DNA of 54,292 nucleotides, from assembly GCA_017523925.1 (NCBI GenBank), contig JAFWVQ010000019.1, positions 1 to 54,292 on the forward strand, given 5' to 3'. The DNA comes from Clostridia bacterium. Its GTDB lineage: Bacteria > Bacillota > Clostridia > Christensenellales > CAG-138. This document shows, piece by piece, positions 16,282 to 25,151 of the stretch (positions are counted from its first letter, which is position 1; every line of letters begins with the position of its first letter). The position numbers and the translations under genes are program-made. Below the pieces are notes generated by a model, which saw only the letters and a list, made by a program, of their open reading frames with translations, was not told the origin of the DNA and made no database searches.

Positions 16282-17271
16282 TTATCTGAGACCGACAGCG
16301 CGATACGCCTTATCGAGCGTGATCTGCGCTCTCTCCCCTGCCTGTTCCGCGCCCTTCTTTACGATGCGGTCGAGCTCGGCCTCATCGTCCATATAGCGCT
16401 TATAGGTGGCCTGGATGGGCTCTATCTCGGCAATAACCGCCTCTGCAACGGCGACCTTGAGCTTGCCGTAGCCCGCGCCCTCGAATTCCTTTACGGCTTC
16501 GTCCATATTCTTGCCGGTGCAGGCGCAATAGATGGTAAGCAGGTTGTTGCAGCCGTAGCGCCCCTCGGCATAAGCGATGGTGGGTTCGCAGTCGGTAACG
16601 GCCTTTTTGAACTTCTTCATAATAACAGCGGGATCGTCCAGCATGGAGATATAGCCGTTGGGGTTCGTGTCGGTCTTGCTCATCTTATGCTCGGGATCCT
16701 GCAAGCCCATGATCCTTGCGCCGAATTTGGGCATGACGGGCTCCGGAACGATGAAGGTTTCGCCGAAAGCATTGTTGAAGCGGATGGCAATATTACGCGC
16801 AAGCTCAACGTGCTGCTTCTGATCGTCGCCCACGGGAACCAAATGCGCGCCGTAGATAAGGATATCCGAAGCCATGAGCACGGGATAGGTATAGAGGCCG
16901 GCATTGATATTATCGGAATGCTTCTGTGATTTATCCTTGAACTGCGTCATACGGTTCAGCTCGCCCATATAGGTGGTGCAGCCGAGCAGCCAGCTCAGCT
17001 CGGCGTGCTGATGCACGTGGCTCTGGATGAACAGAGGCGACCTCTCGGGATCGATGCCGCAGGCGATGAGCAGCGCCGCCATCGATCGGGTCTGCTCACG
17101 AAGCTCCTTGGGGTCGTTGCGAACGGTCAGCGCGTGCAGATCCGCAACCATGTAATAGCAATACTTGTCGTCCTGCTGCATCTCGCGCCAGTTGCGGAGA
17201 GCCCCTATATAATTGCCAAGTGTGGGAATACCCGTCGGCTTGATGCCGCTTAGAATGATCTTCTTTTCCAT
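16282..17271 (-). CDS. trpS: Tryptophanyl-tRNA synthetase
   Basis: A 329-residue class I synthetase that charges tRNA-Trp. The HIGH-equivalent is PTGIPTLGNYIGAL near the N-terminus and the KMSKS-equivalent is HKMSKTDTN. The segment VPVGDDQKQHVELARNIAIR is the conserved tryptophan/ATP-site stretch. The length is normal. AAGGAGG precedes the ATG. It is a single-gene unit between the convergent serA and the tandem L,D-transpeptidase gene, whose terminator overlaps the trpS upstream region. Confidence 0.96.
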   Translation of the reverse strand: MEKKIILSGIKPTGIPTLGNYIGALRNWREMQQDDKYCYYMVADLHALTVRNDPKELREQTRSMAALLIACGIDPERSPLFIQSHVHQHAELSWLLGCTTYMGELNRMTQFKDKSQKHSDNINAGLYTYPVLMASDILIYGAHLVPVGDDQKQHVELARNIAIRFNNAFGETFIVPEPVMPKFGARIMGLQDPEHKMSKTDTNPNGYISMLDDPAVIMKKFKKAVTDCEPTIAYAEGRYGCNNLLTIYCACTGKNMDEAVKEFEGAGYGKLKVAVAEAVIAEIEPIQATYKRYMDDEAELDRIVKKGAEQAGERAQITLDKAYRAVGLR

Positions 17272-17314
17272 ACAAAGACCCTCCTTCTTTTTGATAATAA
17301 TAATGGATTATAAC

Positions 17315-17345
17315 ACAAAAGAGCGGTGATATGCCGCCCTTTTGT
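17315..17345 (-). terminator. Terminator of the L,D-transpeptidase gene
   Basis: On the minus strand the stem ACAAAAG-GGCGG pairs with CCGC-CTTTTGT type sequence, ending in CTTTTGT. It starts 15 bp after the stop and abuts the trpS -10 TATAAT (17307-17312). Confidence 0.7.
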
Positions 17346-17359
17346 AAATATATTATCCG

Positions 17360-18559
17360 TCAATAGGAGATACCATCCGGCTGCATACGAATTATTATCT
17401 TTGCATCAGGTGAGATATGCTTCATAACGTACTCCATGCTTTCAAAGGGAATGGAGATGCAGCCGCCGGTATAGGTCCTCTGCTCACGGTAGCAATGCAG
17501 GAATATGGCGGAGCCGACGCCGGGAGCGCACTGCTCGTTGTAGGTGGTATTCAAAAGATACTTATAGGCGTTGGGGTAGTCCATTATCCGCTCCGCCTCT
17601 TCAACGTCGAAATCGGTATATTCATCTGTGCTCACAAGCTTGTTGTAATGCGCGGAATTGCTGTCCGCAACCCAGTAATGGGTGTCGTTCACCTTGATGT
17701 ACGGTATGGCACAGCCGGGGTCGTCGTTTATGCCGAGCGCAGCATTGAAGCCGAAGGTGCCGAGCGGGGTCTTGGTGTCGCCCTCTCGCGTTTTGCCGGG
17801 GCCGTTTTTTCCAATGAAGGCGGCGTCGTCAAGCGTCTGATTCCACGTTCCGTCCGCATTTTTCTCATGCATGGTCAAAACGGCGTTGGTGCCGGAGGTG
17901 ATGTCCACAACTATCAGGCAGTCCGTCTCCGCTGCCTCGGGAAGCTGCGCGACCCATGAAGGCGAAGCTTTCTTTTGATAGGTTATGGCGATCTCCTCGC
18001 CGTTCGCCTTTTTATACTTTTCTGCGTCGATGCCGTTTTTCTTAACGAACTGAGATACGTACAGGCGGCGCGATTCTTCGCTGACAACGGGGTTTTTCAG
18101 CCCCTCAAGCGCCATTTCCCTGCCGCCGCAGAGCTTTTCTATCGCCGCGGCGTCGTTTTCATCCACTAAGGAGGCGTTCTTTACGCTGCATTTTCCGCCG
18201 TCAAGCTGCTCAAGCTCAAACAATCCAACAAGGCGCTTTGCGCTTTTCTCAACGAGCGTTTTTTCGGAAAGCGCGTAATTGTATATATCGAAAATGCCGA
18301 AAAAGCGGATGTTTTTTTGATCGTCATTGTCGATATCTATCGAGGTGATGCAGGGGATCATTCCGTCCGCAAGCTCAAGATGATCGGCATCGTACTCCGC
18401 AAGATATGCGCATACCGCATCAAGATAGTGGTGCTCCACGCCGGCGTAGGTGTACTGCCAAACGGCGCCGCTTGATTTAACGGGCTTGACCTTTTCGGCA
18501 CACGCGGCAAGCGTAATGAGTGTGAACGCGGCCGCAAGCAGGCTGATAATTCTTTTCAT
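17360..18559 (-). CDS. YkuD-type L,D-transpeptidase lipoprotein
   Basis: A 399-residue predicted lipoprotein. The signal peptide ends with the lipobox LAAC near residue 20. The C-terminal third is a YkuD domain that cross-links or attaches to peptidoglycan with a catalytic cysteine: the motif HCYREQRTYTGGC supplies His 355 and Cys 367, and GDTKTPLGTF lies upstream as usual. The N-terminal 200 residues have no family I recognise. It is probably anchored to the outer face of the membrane and remodels the cell wall. It has its own terminator and no clear operon partner. Confidence 0.85.
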   Translation of the reverse strand: MKRIISLLAAAFTLITLAACAEKVKPVKSSGAVWQYTYAGVEHHYLDAVCAYLAEYDADHLELADGMIPCITSIDIDNDDQKNIRFFGIFDIYNYALSEKTLVEKSAKRLVGLFELEQLDGGKCSVKNASLVDENDAAAIEKLCGGREMALEGLKNPVVSEESRRLYVSQFVKKNGIDAEKYKKANGEEIAITYQKKASPSWVAQLPEAAETDCLIVVDITSGTNAVLTMHEKNADGTWNQTLDDAAFIGKNGPGKTREGDTKTPLGTFGFNAALGINDDPGCAIPYIKVNDTHYWVADSNSAHYNKLVSTDEYTDFDVEEAERIMDYPNAYKYLLNTTYNEQCAPGVGSAIFLHCYREQRTYTGGCISIPFESMEYVMKHISPDAKIIIRMQPDGISY

Positions 18560-18617
18560 AGTGTAGCCCCTTTACAGCAAGATTTCTTTTCGTTTTGTAA
18601 ATACGTTGCCTTTTTAA

Positions 18618-18645
18618 CCCCCTACGCCCTGACGGGCGAAGGGGG
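18618..18645 (-). terminator. Hairpin after kbl
   Basis: CCCCCT-CGCCC/GGGCG-AGGGGG hairpin, 22 bp after the kbl stop; on the minus strand it lacks a good T-run, so termination is uncertain. Confidence 0.45.
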
Positions 18646-18666
18646 CGCATTCCAACTTGGAAAAGG

Positions 18667-19848
18667 TCAGATGCCCATTTCCTCTTTAACTTCCTTGAAG
18701 CATTTTACCGCGAAATCAAGGTCGTCCTTGGAGTGACCTGCGGAGACCTGAGTGCGGATCCTTGCCTTGCCCATCGGCACGACGGGATAGAAGAAGCCTA
18801 CAACATATACGCCCTTTTCGAGCATACGCTTTGCAAACTCCTGCGCGACCTTGGCGTCATAGAGCATAACGGGAACGATCGGATGGGTTCCCTCGGGAAC
18901 GTCGAAGCCGAGTTTGCCGAGCTGCTCACGGAAGTACTTGGTGTTCTCATGCACCTTGTCTCTGAGCGCGGTGGACTCGGTGAGCATATCGAAAACCTTG
19001 ATGGATGCAGCGCAGATCGCGGGAGCAAGGGTATTTGAGAAGAGATACGGGCGGGACTTCTGCCTTAAAAGGTCGATGATCTCCTGACGGGCTGCGGTGT
19101 AGCCGCCGCTTGCGCCGCCGAGCGCCTTGCCGAGCGTGCCGGTGATGATATCCACGCGATCCATCACGCCGCAGAACTCAGGAGTGCCCTTGCCGTGGTC
19201 GCCCATGAAGCCGACCGCATGGCTGTCGTCCACCATTACGAGCGCACCGTATTCATCAGCGAGATCGCAGATAGCGGGCAGGTTGGCGATGAAGCCGTCC
19301 ATGGAGAAAACGCCGTCGGTGGCGATCAGCTTTATGCGGCAATCCTTGGCGGCCTCGAGCTGTGCCTTGAGATCCTCCATATTGTTGTTCTTATAGCGGA
19401 AGCGCTTTGCTTTGCAGAGACGAACGCCGTCGATGATGCTGGCGTGGTTGAGCTCGTCGGAAATGATGGCATCGTCCGCGCCGAGGATGGTCTCGAAAAG
19501 GCCGCCGTTTGCATCGAAGCAGGAGGTGTAGAGGATGCAGTCGTCCATGCCGAGGAAGTCCGCGATCTTTCTTTCAAGAGTCTTGTGGATCTGCTGGGTG
19601 CCGCAGATGAATCGCACGGAGGAAAGACCGAAGCCCCACTCGTCGTAGCTTGCCTTCGCCGCCTCGATGATGTCTGGGTTGTTGGAAAGGCCGAGGTAGT
19701 TGTTGGCGCACATATTGAGAACGCCGCGGGTCTTGGTGGTGTCGATCCGCGCCTTCTGGGGGGTGGTGATGATGCGCTCGTCCTTATAGGTGCCGGCTTC
19801 CTTGATGGAGGCGAGTTCGCCGCGGAAGATTTCGTATGCCTGTTTCAT
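18667..19848 (-). CDS. kbl: Glycine C-acetyltransferase (2-amino-3-ketobutyrate CoA ligase)
   Basis: A 393-residue PLP enzyme of the alpha-oxoamine synthase family. It cleaves 2-amino-3-ketobutyrate with CoA to glycine and acetyl-CoA, the second step of threonine catabolism. The PLP lysine sits in [16 protein letters not shown], and [13 protein letters not shown] is the conserved cofactor-binding aspartate segment. It lies 35 bp downstream of tdh, which makes its substrate; this pairing argues against the related biotin (BioF) role. The length is typical. Confidence 0.95.
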   Translation of the reverse strand: MKQAYEIFRGELASIKEAGTYKDERIITTPQKARIDTTKTRGVLNMCANNYLGLSNNPDIIEAAKASYDEWGFGLSSVRFICGTQQIHKTLERKIADFLGMDDCILYTSCFDANGGLFETILGADDAIISDELNHASIIDGVRLCKAKRFRYKNNNMEDLKAQLEAAKDCRIKLIATDGVFSMDGFIANLPAICDLADEYGALVMVDDSHAVGFMGDHGKGTPEFCGVMDRVDIITGTLGKALGGASGGYTAARQEIIDLLRQKSRPYLFSNTLAPAICAASIKVFDMLTESTALRDKVHENTKYFREQLGKLGFDVPEGTHPIVPVMLYDAKVAQEFAKRMLEKGVYVVGFFYPVVPMGKARIRTQVSAGHSKDDLDFAVKCFKEVKEEMGI

Positions 19849-19883
19849 ATTATGCTCCTTTTATTTTTAGGATTTAGTTTTGA

Positions 19884-20924
19884 TTATTTAGTCCAATCGA
19901 GAACGACCTTGCCGCTCTGACCGCTGTTCATCGCCTCAAAGCCCTTTTCAAAATCGCGGTAGTTGAAGCGGTGCGTAACGATGGGCGAAAGGTCAAGACC
20001 TGCCTCGACCATGGCTCCCATCTTGTACCAGGTTTCGTACATTTTGCGGCCGTAGATGCCCTGAAGCGTGAGACCCTTGAAGATGATCTCGTTCCAATCT
20101 ACGACGGTGCCGGGACCTGCGATGCCGAGAAGCGCGACCTTGCCGCCGTTGCGCATAGCGCCGATAAGCTGGTTGAGCGCACGGCCGTTGCCGCTCATCT
20201 CGAGACCCACGTCGAAGCCTTCCTTTACATGGCAGGCCTTCATAACGTCCTCAAGCTTTTCCTTGGCAACGTTTACGGGGGTTGCACCCATCTTCTTTGC
20301 AAGATCGAGACGGTACTCGTTTACGTCCGTAATGAGCACGTTCCTTGCGCCGTTATGACGGCAGATCGCTGCAGCCATGATACCGATGGGGCCGGCGCCG
20401 GTGATAAGCACGTCCTCACCCACCACGTCGAACATCAGCGCGGTGTGGGTAGCGTTGCCGTAGGCGTCGAAGAAGGAGATAATGTCGTCCGGAATATCGT
20501 TATCGTCCATGGGAACGACGTTGGAAGCCGGGATGCAGAGGTATTCAGCAAACGCGCCCTGACGATCCACGCCAACGCCCTTGGTATGGACGCACCACTG
20601 ACCGTTGCCGCTGCGGCAGTTGCGGCAGTGACCGCAAACGATATGGCCCTCGCCCGAAACGCGCTGACCGACATGGAGCCCCGTTACGCCCTCGCCGAGC
20701 TCGGCGATCTCGCCCACGTACTCATGGCCGACCGCCATCGGGGGCTTGATATGCTGCTCGCTCCAGGGATCCCAGTTGTAGATATGAACGTCCGTTCCGC
20801 AGATAGCGGTTTTGCGAATCTTGATAAGCACCTCGCCCATTCCGGGAGTGGGAACGGGGATCTGCATAAGGGTCAAGCCCTTGCCCGCCTCGGTTTTGAC
20901 GAGCGCATCCATCATTTTAGTCAT
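19884..20924 (-). CDS. tdh: L-threonine 3-dehydrogenase
   Basis: A 346-residue zinc-dependent medium-chain dehydrogenase that oxidises L-threonine to 2-amino-3-ketobutyrate with NAD+. Catalytic zinc ligands are C42 ([11 protein letters not shown]) and H67 with E68 (GHEYVG). The structural zinc lobe is C97, C100, C103 and C111 in [15 protein letters not shown]. The NAD-binding loop is [10 protein letters not shown]. The DVHIYNWD segment is typical of threonine dehydrogenase. kbl follows after 35 bp and an aspartate-type aminotransferase precedes it, giving a threonine/aspartate catabolic operon. Confidence 0.95.
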   Translation of the reverse strand: MTKMMDALVKTEAGKGLTLMQIPVPTPGMGEVLIKIRKTAICGTDVHIYNWDPWSEQHIKPPMAVGHEYVGEIAELGEGVTGLHVGQRVSGEGHIVCGHCRNCRSGNGQWCVHTKGVGVDRQGAFAEYLCIPASNVVPMDDNDIPDDIISFFDAYGNATHTALMFDVVGEDVLITGAGPIGIMAAAICRHNGARNVLITDVNEYRLDLAKKMGATPVNVAKEKLEDVMKACHVKEGFDVGLEMSGNGRALNQLIGAMRNGGKVALLGIAGPGTVVDWNEIIFKGLTLQGIYGRKMYETWYKMGAMVEAGLDLSPIVTHRFNYRDFEKGFEAMNSGQSGKVVLDWTK

Positions 20925-20969
20925 GGTATTTCCTCCGGGATTTATATTCGATTTTGTTTTATCCGTTTC

Positions 20970-22244
20970 TTATTTGCCAAGAAGCTTTTCGGCGGCGGCA
21001 AGCTTGATGCAGCAGCAGAGCACCTGCATCGCCTTCTCAAGCTCATCGAGCGGCGGGAAGCTGGGCGCTATGCGCAGATTGCTGTCGTCGGGATCATTCT
21101 TATAAGGATAGGTCGCGCCCGCATCGGTCATTACAACGCCCGCTTCCTTGCAGAGTGCATGAACTCGCTTTGCGCAGCCGGGTTCAACGAAGAGGCTAAC
21201 GAAATAGCCGCCCTTCGGCCTATGCCAGTGCGCGATTCCGAGGGGTGCTATCTGCTTATCGAGATATTCAAGCACCAAGTCGAATTTGGGCTTCATTATT
21301 TCGGCATGCTTTTTCATGTGGTCGAGCACGCCCTGAGCGTTTTTGAAGAAGAGCACGTGGCGAAGGTGATTGATCTTATCGAAGCTGATGAGCTGCGCGT
21401 TCAACAGCTTTTTCATGTAGGCCATATTCGCCTCGGAGCAGGCGAAGCACGCGATGCCCGCGCCGGGGAAGGTGATCTTGGAGGTTGAGGCGAACTCGAA
21501 GACCATGTCGGGGTTGCCGGCCTTCTCGCATTCCTCGAGGATATTCTTAAACGGCACGAAGTCGCCGTCGAACTCATGCACGCAGTACGCATTATCCCAA
21601 ACGAGAACGAAGTCGGGCGCGGCGTGCTTGAGGGAAGCAAGGCGGCGAATGGTTTCGTCGGAATAGGTTATGCCGTCGGGATTAGAATACTTCGGCACGC
21701 ACCAGATGCCCTTTACCTCGGGATCTGCGGCGTATTTTTCTACAAGATCCATATCGGGGCCTTCGTCGGTCATCGGGATCATGATGAGCTCCATGCCGAA
21801 GGAGGAGGAGATGGTGAAGTGGCGGTCGTAGCCGGGTGCCGGGCAGAGGAACTTGACTTTGTCGAGCTTTGACCATGGCTTTTCGGAGTGGAGAAGACCG
21901 TTTGTATATGCCTTGGCAATGAGGTCGTACATAAGGGTGAGGCTTGCGCTGCCGCCCGCGAACACCTGCTCGAACTTAACGCCGAGCAGCTCCGCAAAGA
22001 GCCTGCGCGCTGCGGGAAGACCCATCAGCTCGCCGTAGTTTCGGGCCTCGACGCCGTCCATTTTGGTTTGATCCGGGTCGATATGCATATTGAGAAGATC
22101 CATGGAGAGATCGAGCTGCGCCTTGCCGGGCTTGCCGCGGGACATATCGAGCTTGAGCCCCTGTGCCTTGCAGTTTTCGTATGCCTTGAGCGCATCGCTA
22201 TAGAATGCTTCGAGCTTGCTGCGCTCCATTTCCTTGAGAACCAT
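20970..22244 (-). CDS. Aspartate aminotransferase, AspT/MocR-like branch
   Basis: A 424-residue fold-type I PLP aminotransferase of the branch often annotated as Asp_aminotransf. The N-terminus has the characteristic LDMSRGKPGKAQLDLS. PLP contacts are visible in VWDNAYCVHEF and the Schiff-base lysine in ASTSKITFPGAG, and the C-terminal substrate arginine in SNLRIAPSFP. It likely exchanges amino groups between aspartate and 2-oxoglutarate; substrate is inferred from family only. GGAGG precedes the ATG. It is the first gene of the transcript with tdh and kbl, under a consensus promoter. Confidence 0.88.
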   Translation of the reverse strand: MVLKEMERSKLEAFYSDALKAYENCKAQGLKLDMSRGKPGKAQLDLSMDLLNMHIDPDQTKMDGVEARNYGELMGLPAARRLFAELLGVKFEQVFAGGSASLTLMYDLIAKAYTNGLLHSEKPWSKLDKVKFLCPAPGYDRHFTISSSFGMELIMIPMTDEGPDMDLVEKYAADPEVKGIWCVPKYSNPDGITYSDETIRRLASLKHAAPDFVLVWDNAYCVHEFDGDFVPFKNILEECEKAGNPDMVFEFASTSKITFPGAGIACFACSEANMAYMKKLLNAQLISFDKINHLRHVLFFKNAQGVLDHMKKHAEIMKPKFDLVLEYLDKQIAPLGIAHWHRPKGGYFVSLFVEPGCAKRVHALCKEAGVVMTDAGATYPYKNDPDDSNLRIAPSFPPLDELEKAMQVLCCCIKLAAAEKLLGK

Positions 22245-22289
22245 AATTAACCTCCGATACCAATTTTATTTAGGGAATCCGGTGATTTA

Positions 22290-22318
22290 ATTATAGTCCC
22301 GAAAGCCGTTTATGTCAA
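22290..22318 (-). promoter_or_regulatory. Consensus promoter of the aspartate aminotransferase-tdh-kbl operon
   Basis: On the minus strand TTGACA (22313-22318), a 17-bp spacer and TATAAT (22290-22295): a perfect sigma-A consensus, 46 bp before the start codon. Confidence 0.85.
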
Positions 22319-22362
22319 ACTATATATTGCCTATTTTTTCCTTATTTTGTCGGCATTTCATA

Positions 22363-22391
22363 TTGGAATGACGCGCTTTGGATGGTATAAT
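22363..22391 (+). promoter_or_regulatory. Promoter of the sirtuin gene
   Basis: TTGGAA (22363-22368), a 17-bp spacer and TATAAT (22386-22391), 60 bp before the start. Confidence 0.65.
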
Positions 22392-22451
22392 ATCGCTAAG
22401 GCGGCTTTGCCGCAGGAAACTCTCATGTTTTTGTGAGGTGTTTAGGGACGT

Positions 22452-23192
22452 ATGGACATGATAAAAAAGATCGAAATGCTGAAAAAGATGATCGAAGAGA
22501 GCGGCAGGATAGTTTTCCTCGGCGGCGCAGGCGTTTCATGCGAGAGCGGCATCCCCGATTTCAGAAGCTCCAACGGCATCTTCGAGGCGATAAGGAAATA
22601 CGGCTATCCGCCGGAGGAGCTGCTTTCGCACACCTTCTTCGTGCGCAAGACCGAAACGTTTTTTCAATATTACAAGGAGCTTCTGCTTTCGCCGGACGCA
22701 AAGCCGAACAGGGCGCATCTTGCGCTTGCTGAGCTTGAAGCGCGCGGCAAGCTTACCGCCGTTATCACGCAGAACATCGACGGGCTGCATCAGATGGCGG
22801 GAAGCAAGAAGGTTTACGAGCTGCACGGCTCCATACACCGCAATTACTGCATGAAATGCCACAGGTTTTTCGACGCGGAGTACGTAGGCGCCGCCAAAGG
22901 TATCCCCTACTGCCCCTGCGGAGGCATCATCAAGCCGGACGTGGTTTTGTATGAAGAGCAGCTCGATCACGAATGTTTGAACGGAGCGCTTACGCACGTT
23001 ATGCGCGCGGATATGATGATAGTTGGCGGAACTTCGCTTCAGGTCTACCCCGCTGCCGGACTCATAGATTATTATCGCGGCGACAGGCTCGTGCTAATAA
23101 ATAAGAGCGCAACGCCGTATGATTCAAGAGCCGATCTTGTGATAAACGAAAGCATAGGAACGGTGCTCGGAGACGCTGTCGGCATAGAATAA
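22452..23192 (+). CDS. cobB: NAD-dependent protein deacylase (sirtuin)
   Basis: A 246-residue sirtuin that removes acyl groups from protein lysines using NAD+. The NAD-binding core is GGAGVSCESGIPDFRSS. The catalytic segment TQNIDGLHQMAG is followed by ELHGSIHRNYC, which contains the catalytic His. A four-cysteine zinc module is formed by CMKC and CPCG. The C-terminal GTSLQVYPAAGLI binds the cofactor. The length is normal for bacterial class members. It stands alone with its own promoter and terminator. Whether it is a deacetylase or desuccinylase cannot be decided. Confidence 0.93.
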   Translation: MDMIKKIEMLKKMIEESGRIVFLGGAGVSCESGIPDFRSSNGIFEAIRKYGYPPEELLSHTFFVRKTETFFQYYKELLLSPDAKPNRAHLALAELEARGKLTAVITQNIDGLHQMAGSKKVYELHGSIHRNYCMKCHRFFDAEYVGAAKGIPYCPCGGIIKPDVVLYEEQLDHECLNGALTHVMRADMMIVGGTSLQVYPAAGLIDYYRGDRLVLINKSATPYDSRADLVINESIGTVLGDAVGIE

Positions 23193-23223
23193 GGCAAAAG
23201 AAAACGCGGCAAAAGCAGCGCAA

Positions 23224-23254
23224 AGCCGGAGACCCAGCGGCCTCCGGCTCTTTT
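23224..23254 (+). terminator. Terminator of the sirtuin gene
   Basis: AGCCGGAG/CTCCGGCT 8-bp stem followed by CTTTT, 32 bp after the stop. Confidence 0.75.
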
Positions 23255-23403
23255 CGTATGAATATTCCTGTCTTATTCTTTGATGAAGCTTTAGATGCTA
23301 TGCTTCGATCAAGCAAAGCCTATGAAGCAAGTCTCTGTTTCGATGGATCGCGGCCGCCACGCACGAAAGCCTGCCTGCCGCATGCTGAATATGAGCGATC
23401 TGA

Positions 23404-23874
23404 TCAGGAATCAAACATAGCCTCGATCTCTTCAATTGGCTTATCGAGCACGACCGAGATCTCGGTGCAGAGGATCGCCTTTGCGTTTGAGAGCATCTTC
23501 CTTTCGCCCGATGAGAGCGTGCGGATGCTGTTTCGCTTTCCAAGGCAGAGCATCACGTCGATGACCGATTTCGGATCGCCCCGGCGCAGCTTGTCCATGT
23601 TCTCGCGATAACGCTGGTTCCAGTTGGAGTTGCCAAGACAGGGATCGGCCGTTCGGTAGTATTCGAACAGCGCCTCGCATTCCTCGGGCGTGATTATCCT
23701 GCGAAGCCCAACCGATTCCGCCGTTTCGACCGGCAGCATCGCGGTAAGCTTCGTGTTTATAAGGCGAAGCACATAGTACGTGGTCGTCTTGCCAAGAACG
23801 TCTCGCTCTTCTATCTTTTCGATCGTGCCAATACCGTGCAGCGGGTAGCAGACGGTATCTCCAAGAGAAAACAT
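23404..23874 (-). CDS. CarD/TRCF-type RNA polymerase-binding regulator
   Basis: A 156-residue CarD family protein. The N-terminal RNA polymerase-interaction (Tudor-like) part MFSLGDTVCYPLHGIGTIEK is diagnostic and is followed by a helical C-terminal domain that in related proteins contacts promoter DNA near the -10 element. The length matches CarD/CdnL rather than the full TRCF repair factor. AGGAGG lies before the ATG. It follows the purine nucleoside phosphorylase gene by 56 bp and may share its promoter. It likely stabilises open complexes at housekeeping promoters. Confidence 0.88.
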   Translation of the reverse strand: MFSLGDTVCYPLHGIGTIEKIEERDVLGKTTTYYVLRLINTKLTAMLPVETAESVGLRRIITPEECEALFEYYRTADPCLGNSNWNQRYRENMDKLRRGDPKSVIDVMLCLGKRNSIRTLSSGERKMLSNAKAILCTEISVVLDKPIEEIEAMFDS

Positions 23875-23930
23875 GATTGCCTCCTAACATATCGCGATCT
23901 TAACAGGATCGCTTACTCAAGCCCCCTCGG

Positions 23931-24641
23931 TCAAGCTATGTCGAGAGCTATCTCCATCATTTTGGTGAAGGAATTCTGCCTTTCCTCGGCGGTGCAGTCA
24001 TTGCCGGGCGAAAAAGGCGTGTCGGATATGGTGCAGATGCAGAGCGCGTTCTTGCCTGCGCGCGCCGCGGTGCAGTACAGACCTGCGCTCTCCATCTCAA
24101 CGGCGAGAACGCCCATTTTCTGCCAAGCGGCAAGGCTTTGGGAATCATCGTAGAACGTGTCCGCAGAGAGCAGGTTGCCCACCATATAGCGGGCGCCGAG
24201 CCTTTCGGCGCTTTCGGCCGCCTTGCGAACGAGCTCATAGCTCGCGATCGGAGCATAGGTGCCGGGAAGACCGTACTGGCCCATAAAATTCGAATTGGTG
24301 CAGGAGCCCATGCCGATCACCACGTCCCTAATGCGAAGGTCCGGATGTATCGCGCCTGCGGAGCCGATGCGGATGATGTTATCCACGCCGAAGAAATTGA
24401 ACAGCTCATAGGAATAAATGCCGATCGACGGGATACCCATGCCGCTCGCCATAACGGATACGCGCTTGCCCTTATAGCTGCCGGTGTAGCCCTGAACGCC
24501 GCGAACGTCGTTCACAAGGACGGGATCCTCAAGGAAACTCTCGGCAACGAAGCGGGCGCGCTTGGGATCGCCGGGCATGAGCACGGTTTTTGCAAAATCG
24601 CCGGGTTTTGCCGCAATATGCGGAGTGGGAGTATTGGACAT
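23931..24641 (-). CDS. deoD: Purine nucleoside phosphorylase, DeoD type
   Basis: A 236-residue hexameric-type purine nucleoside phosphorylase that splits purine (deoxy)nucleosides with phosphate for salvage. Key motifs are MPGDPKRARFVAE at the N-terminus, the phosphate-binding GSAGAIHPDLRIRDV, the purine-site MGSCTNSNF, and AVEMESAGLY. The ATG at 24641 is preceded by GAGAGGTG; the frame is open 5 codons further. A good promoter lies upstream, and CarD follows on the same strand. No other nucleoside genes are adjacent. Confidence 0.95.
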   Translation of the reverse strand: MSNTPTPHIAAKPGDFAKTVLMPGDPKRARFVAESFLEDPVLVNDVRGVQGYTGSYKGKRVSVMASGMGIPSIGIYSYELFNFFGVDNIIRIGSAGAIHPDLRIRDVVIGMGSCTNSNFMGQYGLPGTYAPIASYELVRKAAESAERLGARYMVGNLLSADTFYDDSQSLAAWQKMGVLAVEMESAGLYCTAARAGKNALCICTISDTPFSPGNDCTAEERQNSFTKMMEIALDIA

Positions 24642-24670
24642 ATCAGCACCTCTCATGGTTTAATGATTAT

Positions 24671-24699
24671 ATTATACCATAGTCCGCGCCTTATTTCAA
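24671..24699 (-). promoter_or_regulatory. Promoter of deoD
   Basis: On the minus strand TTGAAA (24694-24699), a 17-bp spacer and TATAAT (24671-24676), 30 bp before the start. Confidence 0.75.
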
Positions 24700-24753
24700 G
24701 TTCGGAGCGATGCAGTATATTTTAATTTTATTCGACTTTCCTCCGTTTCGGTG

Positions 24754-24782
24754 TTGACTTGAGCGAAAAAAACCCTTATAAT
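24754..24782 (+). promoter_or_regulatory. Promoter of rpsU
   Basis: TTGACT (24754-24759), a 17-bp spacer and TATAAT (24777-24782), 78 bp before the rpsU start. Confidence 0.8.
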
Positions 24783-24859
24783 AGATTCTTGCATGGTCGC
24801 GTTCCGTATTTTGGAAGAGCACCTGCTATACCCGAATAAAGAGAGGGGGGAAATTTTAA

Positions 24860-25030
24860 ATGGAGATCCGTGTAGGCGAAAACGAGTCTTTGGAGAGTGC
24901 AATCAAGCGTTGGAAGCGTAAATGCGCGCGTTCCGGCATCCTTGCCGACGCAAGAAAGCGTGAGCACTACGAAAAGCCCAGCGTTAAGCGTAAAAAGAAG
25001 GCTGAGGCTGCAAGAAAGCGTAAGTATTAA
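24860..25030 (+). CDS. rpsU: Ribosomal protein S21
   Basis: A 56-residue small-subunit ribosomal protein, read directly from the bases. It begins [20 protein letters not shown], the S21 signature, and ends in the Lys/Arg-rich tail [24 protein letters not shown] ribosome site precedes the ATG and a terminator follows. S21 sits on the platform of the 30S subunit near the 3' end of 16S rRNA. It has its own strong promoter and stands before the yicC cluster. Confidence 0.95.
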   Translation: MEIRVGENESLESAIKRWKRKCARSGILADARKREHYEKPSVKRKKKAEAARKRKY

Positions 25031-25037
25031 GCAATTT

Positions 25038-25066
25038 GGGGCGGCTTGTCCGCTCCTTTGTTTATT
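25038..25066 (+). terminator. Terminator of rpsU
   Basis: GGGGCGG (25038-25044) pairs with CCGCTCC (25050-25056, one wobble), followed by TTTGTTTATT. Confidence 0.75.
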
Positions 25067-25091
25067 CACGCCGTTTTTTCTTATAATATGC

Positions 25092-25120
25092 TTCAAATCG
25101 ACCGCTGATTGTGGTATAAT
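25092..25120 (+). promoter_or_regulatory. Promoter of the yicC-gmk-rpoZ-priA cluster
   Basis: TTCAAA (25092-25097), a 17-bp spacer and TATAAT (25115-25120), 31 bp before yicC. Confidence 0.6.
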
Positions 25121-25151
25121 ACATACATACATCCAAGTTTCGGAGGTTTAG

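Noticed and set aside
16166..17359. T-box leader for trpS (and for glyS, lysS)
   Set aside because: The upstream gaps are short and I see no specifier loop or T-box consensus sequence.
18618..18645. Hairpin after kbl as a strong terminator
   Set aside because: The stem is good but no T-run follows on the minus strand, so it was kept only as a low-confidence entry.
19971..21488. 505-codon plus ORF
   Set aside because: Antisense to tdh and the aspartate aminotransferase, which have clear family motifs.
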